Positions 35,970-47,800 of a stretch of DNA of 64,000 bases are shown piece by piece (the stretch's first letter is position 1; each line of letters begins with the position of its first letter). This DNA is from Lepus europaeus. Its lineage: Eukaryota; Chordata; Mammalia; Lagomorpha; Leporidae. The notes below the pieces were generated by a model, which was not told the origin of the DNA, searched no databases, and saw only the letters and a program-made list of their open reading frames with translations. The DNA lies in contig NC_084837.1 of the NCBI RefSeq assembly GCF_033115175.1, positions 9,314,266 through 9,378,265 on the forward strand. Direction: 5' to 3'. The position numbers and the translations under genes are program-made.

Positions 35970-38240
35970 GTTTATCGACATATTGCACATCGGTTTTGGG
36001 AGGTGCCTCCCGTTCTGTTTGAAAGAACCAGATATTATAAACAATACCCACACACCAGTTAGCAGACAGATACTTGCTGGTCTGGATGCAAATTCCTAGT
36101 CTTCTATTTGAACCTTTTCTTCATTCTGCCGAAGGCTCGGTTCCCAGGCCTCTTGCATAGAACAGGATCCTTCCACAAGGCCCCGAGTGCCATCGGTGTT
36201 GGAAAAGGCGGAGCTAACTTCTATCAAACCCAAAGGTGCAAGCCCCCAGCGAGGCTGCAGCCCTGACCACGAAGTTCTCAGGACCTCGTGAGGCAAGGAA
36301 TCCTGGCTGTCCACTACCTCCAGCTGCCCCCGTGGTTGGGAGCCGATTCCCCAGAGTGTTCCATGAACCCGAGGCTGGGTCAGCCCCTCCTCCCACGTAC
36401 CCAGCATAGCCCAGGTGGGACAAACCCCACAAGGTTAGAAGCCGGTCGGTGTCCCTGGGCCGCCACATTCATTTGTCTTTCAATGGGAGACAGCTGTGGG
36501 ACATGACCCACAGAGGGAAGTTTCAGGACCGAGTGGCAGCTAGCGGCACCTGAGCACCCTGCTGCAGACGTTCTAGAAGTTGTAGAAGTCATGAGTTAGG
36601 ATGAGGCTGTCCTGGACTTGGTCTCTAATCCCAGGTGGCTGGTGTCCTGTGTAGGGGGTGTGGACACCAGGAAGGTACAGGTGCAAAGGAAAGCGTGGAG
36701 TTGGGGACACCGGGCTAAGGAGCGTGGGCCCGGGCCACACACCCCAGGAGTTGGAGCAGAGGCAGAGGCTGGGAGTGCTGCCTGCCTGGACCATCTACAG
36801 GGGGCAGCCCTGCCCTTCCATTGCAAGATTTACCTACCGCGAGGTGTGACTGCCCTGTAGTGGGCATCTTGGCACAAGTGCCTTCTCTACTCACGGCCTT
36901 TGGCAGCTTCTGGAAGTTTCCCAAAGCTGCTGGACGTGGGCTGGGTCAGAGCTCCAGGTCCGTGGCCGGCCAGCCCTGTGTCCAACAGTCGGCCACAGAC
37001 TCCTCAGAGCCCCGCCTCCCGCCTGTGCCGCGGCTGCGTAGGGACTGTTCTCTGACAGAGCCCTCTCTCTGCACCTGTCCCTGTACTTTTTTTGGTTCTG
37101 TCTTACCTATTTTTCTTTTAGCCTTCTTTGTGTGCTTTGTTTCTGTTTTTCTGATGGTAGTGAAATACTGAAGGTTCCTTTCCTTGCAATGTTATCTCCT
37201 GAGGTGGCTGTGTGCTTGGTGTGCGCTCTCCACAGAGATGAGAACCCTTCGGAGGGGCAGCGTGTGGCCGAGGAGGGGTCAGGGGAGAGAATGTGAGAAG
37301 GGACTCCGTGGGGGTCCCCCAGGACAGTCCCAGGGGCCAGCACCCCCAGGAGGTTGGAAAGGCAGGACCCGGAGCCCTACGTGGGAACACCGCAGAAAGT
37401 GGCCCGGTGTGCACCTGATCCCAGCTGAGGGGCACCGCTCACTCTTCCCTCCACTGGGCCTGTGTCCCCAGCTGCCCTTCCCAGGGGTGCGCCCTGCGCT
37501 GCTTTCCTGCTGCCCTCTCTGCGCCCCAGTCCCTTGTCCTTGCATCACCTCTGTCCCTAAGCAGTGAGACTGGGGCCAGGGGGAGTGAGGGGCGCCCAGT
37601 TCCTCCTGTGCTGGCCACGGGGCTGTGGGCGGGCAGGACAAGTGGACAGGGAGACGTGGGCACTTCTGGTGTAGAGGTTCCTGGAGTGAGGCCCACCCTC
37701 GTGTCTGAAGGGATGGAGACCCCCCCACACCCCTCCCAGAGGGAGCAGGGGAACTCTGCAGGGGAGAGCTGGACTTGGGCAGAGGGACAAAACCATGGGC
37801 CACCAGGGCCGACATCAAGTGGGGGACAGGCGCCTCCCTGGGGAGCCACATCCCCGGCCAGGCTGTGGGGGACACGGGAGGACTGGCATTGCACTGACTC
37901 TGCCCCCCGAAGGCCCAGAACCACCTAAGGGAGACGTCAGCTAGGGCTGCCAGTGTTACCAGGGGCTGCCTGGGGAGGCCCTGTCCGCTGTCCCCGTGCA
38001 CTGCACAGCAGAGGGCCGAGCCCTCGGGAGCCGCTAAGAGCAGCTGGGCTGCCTCCCTAGCCCACTTCGCCGCCTCTGCAGCTCCCCCTTCTTTCTACCC
38101 AGCTCCGGGGGCTGCTGCACCCACCTGCACGGTTTGCTGAAGGTGTTGCACCTCTCACCTACCCATGTCTTAGCTCGCACCATTGCCCCATCCCCATCCC
38201 CAAATGCCCCCTCTCCCTTCTCTCTACCTTGTGAAATGCT
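35970..38240. other. Intergenic sequence, no gene recognised
   Basis: GC-rich in the second half. The 240-codon minus-strand frame at 37279-38001 has no domain, no splice context and overlaps other open frames, a composition effect. Confidence 0.55.
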
Positions 38241-39880
38241 TAGAGATAGTAAATATTAGAGCCGGTGGAAAGAGAAAGGAAAGCAGTAGAGAAAATGGAT
38301 AAAACCAAAAGTTCCTTGAAATGATCAAAAAGTTGACAAATCTGTAACTAGACCAAAAAAAGACTCAAATTATTAAAATCGGGGGTGAAAGAGGCCACTG
38401 CACTCCTCCCCCACTTTTGCAATCATAGATGAGCTGATCTTCTCATACATATGGAATTTCAAAGGACTCGGAACAGCCAAAATCTTGAAAATAAGAATGA
38501 GGCTGGAAGAGGCACAACTCCTTCAAAATTTACTACCTAGCTGCAGTTCTCAGAGCTGCCACAAGAATCGCCGTATAAATCAATGGGATCGAACTGACAG
38601 TTCGGAGAAATCCTCATATTAAAGATCCATGGATTTCTGAGAAGGTCAAGACCAGTGCATGGATAAGAAGTCTTTTCTACATGTGGTGCCGGTTTAAATG
38701 GATATTAACATTCCAAAAATTATATTTGCATCTCTACCCACATACCATATGTAAAAGAACTCTAATCTAAATCTAAATGTAAGGACTGAAGCTAAACCCA
38801 CAGAAGAAAGTGTAGCTTGGAAATTCTGTGAGCTGGCATTAGGTGATGGTTTCTGGGATAGGACGCCCAAAGTGCAAGCAATCAAAGAAAAAATAAATTG
38901 GACTTTCATCAAAGGTAAAAACTATGCATCAAATAATACTATCAAGGAAGCAAAAAGCCCACACGCTGGAAGAAATTGTTTACAAGTTGGCTCTCTGGGG
39001 AGTGCCTGGTGTCCAGGGCATATAGAGAATTCACCCACCTCGCCAACAAAAGGACAAGTGGATTGGAAGTGGAGAAGGGATCTGAATAGACTTCTCCCCA
39101 AAGAAATGGCCAAGAGGAACATGGGAAGATGCTCGATATGGCGAGTCCTCAGGGAAGTACAAGTCAAAACCACACCGAGATGCCATTTCAGGCCCCGAGG
39201 ATGGCGATCATAAAGAACTAAAATAACAAGTGTTGACAAGGATGCGGGGAGTTGGAACCTCCCTAGGTTTCTGGTAGGAATGTGAGATGGAGCAGCGCTG
39301 CGAGAAATACTTTGGCAGTTCCGGAGAAAGTTAGACACGCAGTTACCATGTGCTAGGACAGCTCCTCTCCTAGGTGTGTATCCAAGAAAACTGAAGACGT
39401 GTGTCCACGCTGAAATACCCACTTGGAGCTTCATAGCGGCTTTAGTCAGAGTCAAAGCAGAACCACCCAAATGACCGTGACCTGGCTAACGTGCAAACAA
39501 AAAGCGATAAATCCATACACTAGAATATTACCTAGCCACAGAAAGATGTGAAGAACTGATCCATGCTACAACACGGTGAACCTTGAAAGCGTAATGAGAT
39601 GTTAGTGAAAGATGCAAACACACAAGGCCACTGTTGTGTGATTGTCTGCTCAAGACGTCGAGAACAGCAAACCCACAAGGCATCCAGGGCATCAGTGGCT
39701 GGCAGAGGCCGGGTGGGGGTGAGGGTGGGGGTGGGGGGGGATGTGCTTGGAGGAAGTGGCTTCTAATGCCGAGAGGGCCTTTGGGGAAGGTGGCGGTTGT
39801 GCAACTTGGTGAACAAGCTAAAAACCTCACTGCACCTTGTCCTTTAAAATGGTGAATGTTTTGATTATTAGATCTCAAAA
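38240..39880 (+). mobile_element. Old L1 ORF2 fragment and 3' end (L1M-like, plus strand)
   Basis: 'aaaccaaaagttccttgaaatgatcaaaaagttgacaaatctg' (RT region), 'caagcaatcaaagaaaaaataaattggactttcatcaaa', 'ccaagaggaacatgggaagatgc', 'gatgccatttcag', 'gtatccaagaaaactgaagacgtg' and 'caggaagatgtgaaga'-type 3' end sequence follow ORF2 order. An internal part of ORF2 is missing between about 38400 and 38600. No intact frame. Confidence 0.82.
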
Positions 39881-39884
39881 AGAA

Positions 39885-40385
39885 ACCCAGAATCCAATCC
39901 AGGATGGCAGGGGGCGTTACTTGTCAAGTTTCTTTAATCTCCTTTAGTTTAGAATCCCCACCCCACCCCTTTCATGACTGACATTTTGAAGAGGAAGGGC
40001 CGCTTTGTAGGATGCCCACCATTGAGATTTCACTGGCTTCCCTGTGATTAGATTCGGGGGAAACAGTTTTGGGGGGAATTTTTTGTAATAAAAGATTTGT
40101 TTCTAAAGTCGGCAGGGGCCGGGGAGGGGGGATGTAAACTTCAGCTGATAAAAGTTTATCTTAACAGAGGTCTTCCACGTGGGTGGCAGGTGCCCAAACC
40201 TTTGGGCCTTTTCCTGATGCTTTCCCCAGCCACCAGCAGGGCGTGGAGTGCTGGTACAGGAACTTGTGTCCAGGAATTTTGTTGCCTTCATGTTTGCTGG
40301 TGGTTTATAGAAACACAATGGATTTTTCAGAGTGACCTGATAGTCCTTGACCTTGAGTTATTGCACTCACTTTCTTTTCTTTTCT
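39885..40385. other. Intergenic sequence, nothing recognised
   Basis: No exon or clear repeat. A G/T-rich run lies just before it, at 39710-39742. Confidence 0.5.
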
Positions 40386-40387
40386 TT

Positions 40388-40698
40388 CTTTTTTTTTTTT
40401 TAAATATTTATTGTACTTAGTTGAAAGGCACAGTCAGGGAGAGACATATTTCATCCACTGGTTCACTCCCCAAATGGCTGCCATGGCTGGGGCTGGGCCA
40501 AGCCAAAGTCAGGAGTGTCTTCTGGGTCTCCCGCGTGGGTGCAGGGGCCCAAGCACTTGAGCCATCTGCTGCTGCTTTCCCAGGCCACAGCAGGGAGCTG
40601 GATCGGAAGTGCAGCAGCCGGGACTCAGCTGGCGCCCATGTGGGACCTGCAGTGATGCAGGCAGCAGCGTAGCCGCTCTGTCCCTATGCTGGCCCCGG
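40388..40698 (-). mobile_element. C-repeat SINE (minus strand)
   Basis: 'tttctttttttttttttaaatatttattg', 'cactccccaaatggctgccatgg' and a terminal 'ctatgctggcccc'. Confidence 0.9.
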
Positions 40699-40807
40699 TT
40701 CCCAAACTTGAATGCTTTGCTTGTTTTTTGTTTTTTTTGTTTGTTTGTTTTACTTTTCTTAGTCATGTCATCTGAAATTTTGAGAGGTTGTACTTCTTTC
40801 CAGTATT

Positions 40808-41116
40808 TTTTTTTTTTTTTGACAGGTAGAGGTACAGACAGTGAGAGACAGAAAGGTCTTCCTTTGCCTTTGGTTCACCCCCAAATGGCCGCCATGGCTG
40901 GCGTACCACGCCGATCCAAAGCCAGGAGCCAGGTGCTTCTCCTGGTCTCCCATGTGGGTGCAGGGCCCAAGCACTTGGGCCATCCTCCACTGCCCTCCCA
41001 GGCCACAGCAGAGAGCTGGACTGGAAGAGGAGCAACCAGGACTAGAACCCGGTGCCCATATGGGATGCCGGCGCTGCAGGCGGGGGATTAACCAAGTGAG
41101 CCACAGCACCGGCCCC
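40808..41116 (-). mobile_element. C-repeat SINE (minus strand)
   Basis: 'ttttttttgacaggtagaggtacagacagtgagag' to 'gagccacagcaccggcccc'. The flank ccagtattttt is duplicated. Confidence 0.93.
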
Positions 41117-41149
41117 CCAGTATTTTTCTGTACTTGCTTTTCCTGCCTT

Positions 41150-41945
41150 GTTGTACAAGCTGCCTCCCAGACCTAACGCCAACCCCAGGCACCCATTAAT
41201 CTGGTTTCTTCCTCTGTAACTACACTGTTTCCAGAATGGTGTGTACATGGAGTCAGTACGTCATGTCTTAAGGCTGGCTTTTCTTTTTCTTAGTTTGGCA
41301 TCCTTGCCCACTATTCAGCTGCTATCGTGTGTCAATATTCGTGTGATTTGAAGAATCAGATTACATCGATCTCTTAAGGAGTACTGGCACCTTTCAGTTC
41401 TGAGTGTACCGATCCATGAATGTAGTATATTTTCTTATATCTTTACATTTTCTCTAAATGTTTATTAGCCTATGATTTTCTCTTCTCACCCCCATTAATG
41501 TGGGATAGAATACCTCTGATTTTTTTTTTTTAGATTTATTTTATTTCTTTGAAAGGTAGAGACAGAAAGAGTGATCTTCCATCCTCTGGTTCATTTCCCA
41601 AATGGCTGCAATGACCGGTGCTGGGCCAGGCCAGAGCCAAGAGCTTCTTCCAGGTCTCTCACATGGGTACAGGTGCTCAAACACTTGGCCATCTTCTGCT
41701 TTCCCAGGCTCTTTAGTAGGGAGCTGGACTGCAAGTGGAGCAACCAGGACTTGAACTGGTGTCCATATGGGATGCTGGCACTGCAGGCCGGGGCTTTAAC
41801 TTGCTGCGCCATAGCGCCAGCCCCATTTTCTCCTACACTTTGGAAGATAGGACTGGTGTCAAATGTTGGGAGAACTCACTGGCAAGATCACACCTGATTT
41901 TCTCTCTGGGTGTGTTTTTAGACATGCAATGTCCTTTTAAAATTT
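41150..41945 (-). mobile_element. Old L1 fragment (L1ME-like, minus strand), split by a SINE
   Basis: 'ctgtaactacactgtttccagaatggtgtgtacatgg', 'tggctttt', 'ttcagctgctatcgtgtgtcaat' and 'atccatgaatgtagtatattttcttatat' resemble antisense ORF2 3' regions of old L1. Interrupted by the SINE at 41520-41823. Confidence 0.5.
41520..41823 (-). mobile_element. C-repeat SINE (minus strand)
   Basis: 'tttttttttttagatttattttatttctttgaaagg' to 'gctgcgccatagcgccagcccc'. Confidence 0.9.
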
Positions 41946-41952
41946 TCTACGG

Positions 41953-42210
41953 AGGGCAGGCGTTTGGAGCGGCAGCTAAGAGAGCACGTGGGATGCCCAC
42001 ATCTCCTGTCAGAGTGCCCGGATCTGGCTCCCAGCTCCACCCCCAGTTCCAGCTCCCTGCTGAGTGCACCCTGGGGGGCAGTAGGTGATGACACAAGTAC
42101 GTGGGAACCTGCCACGCACTTGACAGACATGGACGGGGCCCCTGGCTGTTGGGGGAGTGACCCAGCAGATGGGAAAGTTCTCTGTTTCTCCCTCATTCAG
42201 GTAAATTAAC
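41953..42210 (+). mobile_element. Old lagomorph SINE, divergent subfamily (plus strand)
   Basis: 'ggagggcaggcgtttgg', 'gggatgcccacatc', 'cagctccctgctgagtgcaccctggggggcag' and 'gggggagtgacccagcagatgg'. Confidence 0.75.
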
Positions 42211-42674
42211 TACAGTTTTCCAAGCTTCTCAGTGTTGCGTTAAGCCTCTGTTTCCCCTTCATTTCTTGGCAGTCTCCTCTGGGCTCGGAAGTCCAGTGTG
42301 GCCGTTCCCGCATTTGCCGGCTTCCAGCTCGTCTCAGAGGTGGATTTTCCGTTTTTATCAGCCCGCTGTGATGTGCCTCGCCCTGGGGCTGCTTGTTTTC
42401 GTCCTGCTGGGAGTCGGGCTGCTTGAACCTGTGGTCTGAGGCCCTTTCACGCAGTGCTGCCCCCCTCGCCTTTCCTTCGGGGCTCTAATGCCAAGTATGC
42501 CAGCTGTCTCCACCACCGCGGACGCCGCCGTGCCGCTCGTTCCTCTCCCTGGTTCCCGACCGTGCGTCTTCCTGTCTGTTTCCTTCTGTGTATTTTCAGC
42601 CCCTATTCACCAATTCTTGCTCAGTGAAATTCAAGCTCGTATCAAGCCCATCTCTCTTGTTAATAATTTCAGGG
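42210..42674. other. Intergenic sequence, nothing recognised
   Basis: No exon or repeat recognised. Confidence 0.45.
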
Positions 42675-43013
42675 TTTTTTTTTTTTTTTTTAGATTTATT
42701 TATTTTACTTGGAAGTCAGAGTTACACAGAGAGAGGAGAGGCAGAGAGAGAGAAAGGTCTTCCATCCAATGGTTCACTCCCCAAATGGCCGCAATGGCTG
42801 GCGCTGTGCTGATCCAAAGCCAGGAGCCAGAAGCTTCTTCCAGGTCTCCCATGTGGGTGCAGGGGCCCAAGGGCTTGGGCCATCCTCCACTGCCTTCTCG
42901 GGCCATAGCAGAGAGCTGGATGGGAAGTGGAGCAGCCGGGACTTGAACCGGTGCCCATATGGGATGCTAGCACTGCAGGGGGTGGCTTCACCCGCTATGC
43001 CACAGCGCTGGCC
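42675..43013 (-). mobile_element. C-repeat SINE (minus strand)
   Basis: 'tttttttttagatttatttattttacttggaagtcagag' to 'tatgccacagcgctggcccc'. Confidence 0.92.
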
Positions 43014-45635
43014 CCATGGGCTCGGATCTTTTACATATTTCTACATATGTAGAATTTTTACAAATTTTTACAATTTCTACTTATTCATGCTGGGTTCCAG
43101 GAAGCACTGCCAACCTCAGGTCCCTTTAACAATTCCATTTGGAGTCCTTTAGTGTTCAGCTCACACCTGTGGGATTTTTATTTCAATGTGGCCTCTGCTC
43201 TCTGATTAGTTTCCTGGCCTTAATTTGTGTTGGTAGTGGTTTTATTTGCCATTTTCACAGGTAATGAACAAGGAGGGATTTTTAAGCAGACTGACTCTTT
43301 GCTGCGTGAATTTCACCTTATTTGTTTGTCACTTCAGAGCGTAACATTTTAAGCAATGACAGCGGCGGTTTCTCCAACTCAGCATCTGCAGGGGAGCTCC
43401 AAGAGCGCAGACCCGACAGAGCCGCGTTTGCTTCCAGCTCCAGTTGGAAGAGCTGAGGCCCGTCACTGGGCGCCCCATGGCAGCTCCGTCTTCTGCAAAA
43501 TAGACTGTAAGCCCCGGGTCTCGGGGAACTTAGAGGAGTAAGTCAGGAGACAGCGCTGTGAGCTTCTTGCATCAGTAAGCATCAGGAGAGCACCTCCGAT
43601 GGTGAAAGGCGACTTCGCGAAGTGCTAGGGACACAGCAGTGAACGTGCGGGTGAGGGTGGGTGTGCACGTGCACACGCGTGTGGTAATGGCACAAGAGTA
43701 ACGTGTATTTCAGGCGGTGGTGAGTGCTATGGCAAGCAATCATGCGGGTGCAGTAAAGGGGTCAGGAGTGAGTGAGTGAGTGTGTGTGTGTGTGATGTGT
43801 GTGTGTGTGTGTTCATCATCCATGCCTTTGACACCCCTAGCAGATGACTTGGCACAGAACAGAGCTCCATACATAACAGCTCGTAAGACACTTGCTGCTC
43901 TCAGAATGGGTGTAGATGTTCCTGGTTCCCCCTTCTCCAATCCAGTTGTTGGAGACAGGTGCACAAAGCTGTGTTTGGCTCAGGAATTATTCGGACGAAA
44001 ATTGGGATGGAAATTGATGCCCTGCTCCCTCCCGCCTCTGCCCACCCTGGGGGTGGGGGTGGATGTGGGGGAGGGGGTGCCGCTGGAGTGCCCAAGCCAC
44101 TCCCCACCCAGGATTGTCCTGCTTCTACCTGGGAGCCCACACAGGCCACCTGAGCGACAGACAGGCCTTCTATTTTCCTGCCTGGGCTCTCCTTTCCCTC
44201 TGGGGAGACTTGGGAGTGCCTGGGGTCTAGGGTGAGCACTACAGAGGCCTTGTGTCACGCCCAGGTGTGTGTCCAGGTGCCCGGGAAGGCACAGGAGGTC
44301 AGCGGTGCAGCCAGGCGCCGTGAGGGCGGCCGGCCGGCAGGGGGCGCTGTGGTGTCGCCGTGCTCTCAGTGCCGGGCCGCACCGCTCGCCCCGGGTGGCA
44401 CCGACGGGACCTTGCAGAGTTCGGAATGAAGCCTCGAGGCTCTTTGGCACCACCGTGGTTCTGGTTTCCGCACCGTCCGTGGCGCAGTTTCCTGGGACGC
44501 AGGCTGCGGCTTCTCACCCGGTGCGTCCGGAAGGCCTGGGTTCTGGCCCGCATCTTCCCTGTGACCCGGGACGGAGGAGGAGCCCCGGGGTTCGCCCAGC
44601 TTGTGGCTGCGAATGACAGGGGTGGACGCGAGTGGCCACACGCACCTCAAGGCACCCGATTTCCTCGGTGTCCCCAGGCCCAGGCTTCTCAGGCCAGCAG
44701 CCCCTGGTGGCAGAGCTCGAAGGCCCCAGGCTGAGGCTGGGTTTGCTGTAAGCATCCGGGCTGGGGAAGGCAGGGTACTGAGCCCCAAGTGCACCTGCTC
44801 CCGCAGGACCCGGGTACCTCCACGGCAGAGGGCGCTGCTGCTGCGGATGGAGTTCGGGCAGCTAAGCAGCTTGGAGGAAGCTTAGCAGGGGTCAGCAGGC
44901 CGGCCTGGTGTCAACCCAGCGTCTGGGCAGTGGCCCGGAAGGTGACAGCCGGGTTTTCTGGGTTTGAAGATGGAGGAGGGGGCTGCCAGTCAAGGCGTGC
45001 AGGTGGCTCCAGAAAGGAACACAGCCTGGCCGACGCTGGGATCTCAGCCGGGGACACCCGTTTGGTCTTCTGCCTATCCGAAAGGTCGATTTCTGTTCAA
45101 ACCACAGAGTTCTGGGTCATCTCTTAGAGCAGCCCCGGGACAGAACACACCCACCCTGGGCCCTGTGTCCAGAGGCCTTGGCTGAGCTGTCCTGGGCAGG
45201 TGGGTGGCCTGTCCACCGGAGTGGGACTTTACTGATGAGCCCAGGACAAGGCTGCCGCCTCCCGGGCGGGTGAGGAAGTGCAGGGCCCCAGGGCAAGAGC
45301 CGGCAGGTACTTGCAGGCCCTGGGGCTTGGGGCTCCTGGGAGGGAGGAGGGTGGGGTAGGCAGAAGAAAGAGCCACAGCTTCCTGGTTTTGGTTTCTGCG
45401 GGAAGCGACACTGTGCAAACCCGAGCCCAGCCCGAGGACCCAGGCCCCGAGGTCCCACCGGCTCTGCCTCTGGCTGGCTGTGTGGCGCTGGGTGGGACAC
45501 TTTGCATCTTCTCTCTTTTGATCTTTGCGATTCTGGCTGGAGATCTGCCCGTTTTAGTGGCCGTTCCAGAGTGCCCAGTGCATCCGTTCTCTGTCTTGTT
45601 GACCTCACACCATTCCATGGCCTCGTTCCTTCTGC
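43014..45635. other. Intergenic sequence with a GT repeat
   Basis: A (GT)n/(GA)n microsatellite lies at about 43767-43811 and a short G/T-rich run at 44048-44078. GC-rich from 44230 to 45480. No exon is supported; the open frames on both strands are overlapping and featureless. Confidence 0.5.
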
Positions 45636-45639
45636 CGCG

Positions 45640-45932
45640 TTTGGGTCTGGCTTGCTTTCCCTTGTTCCTTAAGGTCCTTGATCTGAGGTCTTTTGTCTTT
45701 TACTGTGGATTTGTATAGCCGAGAGTCTCCCTGTGAGTGCTGGGTTGTTTTGTTTTCGTTCTGCTCTATGCGTTTTCTGGTGAGTGTCTCCCCTTGGCTC
45801 ACTGGTTCAGTGTGTGTGGTTAGCGTCACATATTTTCTTGATTTTTCCTGTTTTCTCCTGTTACAGATATCTGGGGGTATCCTGTTGTGGTCGGAGAAAA
45901 TGCAGGGTCTGATATCCATCTTTTAGAGTCTA
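45640..45932 (-). mobile_element. L1 ORF2 fragment (antisense, old)
   Basis: 'ccttaaggtccttgatctgaggtcttttgtcttttac', 'agtctccctgtgagtgctg' and 'ggtatcctgttgtggtcggagaa' match antisense ORF2 RT-region landmarks. Confidence 0.6.
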
Positions 45933-45934
45933 TG

Positions 45935-46190
45935 GAGGGCAGGTGTTTGGCCCAGGGCTAGGATGCTACTTGGGGTGCCCACATCCCTTGGCTGCCCAAG
46001 TTTGAATCCTGGCCCTGCTCCCAATTCCAGCCTCTTGCTGACGTGGGATCTGGGAGGCAGCAGGTGGTGGTTCAAGCGCTAGGGTCCCTGCTGCCCACGT
46101 GGGAGCCCCAGGCTGCTTCCTGGCTCCTGGCCTTGATCTGACCTTGGCTGTTGGGGGCCACGCCCCTCGTGCTTCTCAAATGAATAACAT
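45935..46190 (+). mobile_element. Old lagomorph SINE, divergent subfamily (plus strand)
   Basis: 'ggagggcaggtgtttggcccagggctaggatgc', 'ggggtgcccacatccc', 'ctgggaggcagcagg', 'cacgtgggagccccaggctgcttcctgg'. The start is nearly identical to the copy at 41953. Confidence 0.78.
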
Positions 46191-46290
46191 TGTTAAAAAC
46201 CCGTGGAGGCTTTGTTTGGGGGCCCAATGCGTGTCCTGTCCTGGAGAGCGCCCCTGTGGGTGTGAGAAGTGCAGGAGCGCTGCTGTTGTT

Positions 46291-46495
46291 GGGCGGGGAG
46301 CCCTGCGCACCTCTGCGGGGTCTGGGCAGGGAGCCCCACGCATGTCTGCGGGGTCCAGGTGGGGAGCCCCGTGCATGTCCACTGGGTCCGGGTGGGGAGC
46401 CCCCGCACATGTCCATGGGGTCCAGGTGAGGAGCCCTGCGTTCAACCGCCGTGTCTTGGGTAGGGAGCCCCGCATGCATCCATTGGGTCCAGGAA
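46291..46495. repeat. 33-34-bp minisatellite, six copies
   Basis: The gggagccc marker recurs at about 46296, 46329, 46362, 46395, 46429 and 46463. The unit contains 'cgcatgtc' and 'ggggtccaggt'. The 33-base period keeps 11-residue frames open on both strands. Confidence 0.92.
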
Positions 46496-46514
46496 CCTGT
46501 GGCCAGCGAGCCCT

Positions 46515-46790
46515 CCCCAGTTTCTCCCTCTCCCTCCCCCTCTCCCTGTCCCCCTCTCCCTGTCCCCTTCCCCCTCCCCCTCTCCCTCCCCCTCCCTCCC
46601 CTCCCTCTCCCTCCCCATCTCCCTCCCTGTCCTTCCCTCTCCCTCCTCCTCCCTCCCCCTCCCTCTCCCTCTCCCTCTCTTTCCCTCCCCCTCTCTCTCT
46701 GTCCCTCCCCCTCTCCCCTTCCTCTCTTTTTTTCCTTCCTTTCCTTCTTTCTTCCCTTTTTCCTTCCTTCTTCCTTTGCTTCCTTTCTTA
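46515..46790. repeat. Long polypyrimidine tract (C/T only over long stretches)
   Basis: About 275 bases of almost uninterrupted C and T in CCCTCT-type and later TTCC/TTTCC patterns. It directly follows the minisatellite and precedes a SINE. Mirror symmetry of such tracts can favour triplex DNA. Confidence 0.95.
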
Positions 46791-47022
46791 GAGTTATTTA
46801 TTTATTGAAAGACAGAATTAGAGGAAGAGAGAGAGAGTCTTCCATCCGTTGGTTCACTCCCCAGAGGGCAGCAACAGCCGGAGCTGTGCCGATCTGAAGC
46901 CAGGAGCTTCTCCTGGGTCTCCCACACAGGTGCAGGGGCCCGAGGACTTGGGCCATCCTCTACTGCTTTCCCAGGCCATAGCAGAGAACTGGATCAGAAG
47001 TGGAGCGGCTGGGACACAAACC
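46790..47022 (-). mobile_element. Old SINE, 5'-truncated (minus strand)
   Basis: 'cttagagttatttatttattgaaagacagaattagagg' to 'agtggagcggctgggaca', then the sequence changes orientation. It forms an inverted pair with the next SINE. Confidence 0.82.
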
Positions 47023-47268
47023 TCCATGTCCCAGCTTGCAGTGCCTGGGCCCAGGTCTTGGCTCTGCTCCTGAATCCAGCTCCTTGGGATGCAGATCCTG
47101 GGAGGCGGCAGGGATGGTCCAAGGGACTGGGTTCCTTGTCCATAGGGGAGATCTCAACTCAGTCCTGGCTCCCAGCTCGGATGCCAAATGGGGGCTGTTG
47201 TGGGCCTTTGGGGAGTGAACCACAGTGGATGTCGGCTGTGTCTCTGTCTATGCCTCCCAAACCAATAA
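47023..47268 (+). mobile_element. Old lagomorph SINE, divergent subfamily (plus strand)
   Basis: 'ctgctcctgaatccagctccttgg', 'ctgggaggcggcagggatgg', 'gggagatctcaactcagtcctggctcccagc', 'tttggggagtgaaccacagtggatg' and 'aaaccaataaaaat'. Confidence 0.7.
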
Positions 47269-47684
47269 AAATTAAAAAAATTTTTTGCAATTGTTCTATT
47301 AAAAATGTACATATTTTTCATATACCTTGATCATTGCTGTGTGTTTATTCCTTCTTTTATGTCTTTTGTACTCTTTTCATCATGATGGTTATTTTTTATT
47401 AAATTTATTTATTTATTGGGGTTACTCTTTTTTAAAAAAAAGCTTTTATTTAATAAATGCAAATTTTACAGGTGCAACTTTAGGAATATAGTGGTTCTTC
47501 CCCCCATAACCACCCTCCCACTCCCACTCCTGTCCCACCTCCTGCTCCCTCTCCCATCCCACTCTTCATTAAAATTCATTTTTAATTTAACTTTATATGC
47601 AGAAGACCAACTCTTTACTAAGTAAAGATTTCAACAATTTGCACCCACACACATACATATAAAGTACTGTTTGAGAACAAGTTT

Positions 47685-47800
47685 TTTTTTTTTGTTTTTT
47701 TTTTTGACAGGCAGAGTTAGACAGTGAGAGAGACAAAGAGAAAGGTCTTCCTTTTCCGTTGGTTCACCCCGCAATGGCCGCTGTGGCCAGCCTGCTGCCA
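47685..47800 (-). mobile_element. 5'-truncated C-repeat SINE in the L1 3'UTR (minus strand)
   Basis: 'ttttttttttgacaggcagagttagacagtgagag' to 'cgcaatggccgctgtggccagcc', then L1 3'UTR resumes. Only the SINE 3' third is present. Confidence 0.88.

Noticed and set aside
37279..38001. 240-codon minus-strand open frame
   Set aside because: GC-rich region with several competing frames; no recognisable family or splice sites.
46099..46791. 230-codon frame with 11-residue repeats and a Ser/Pro/Leu tail
   Set aside because: Made by the 33-base minisatellite and polypyrimidine tract.
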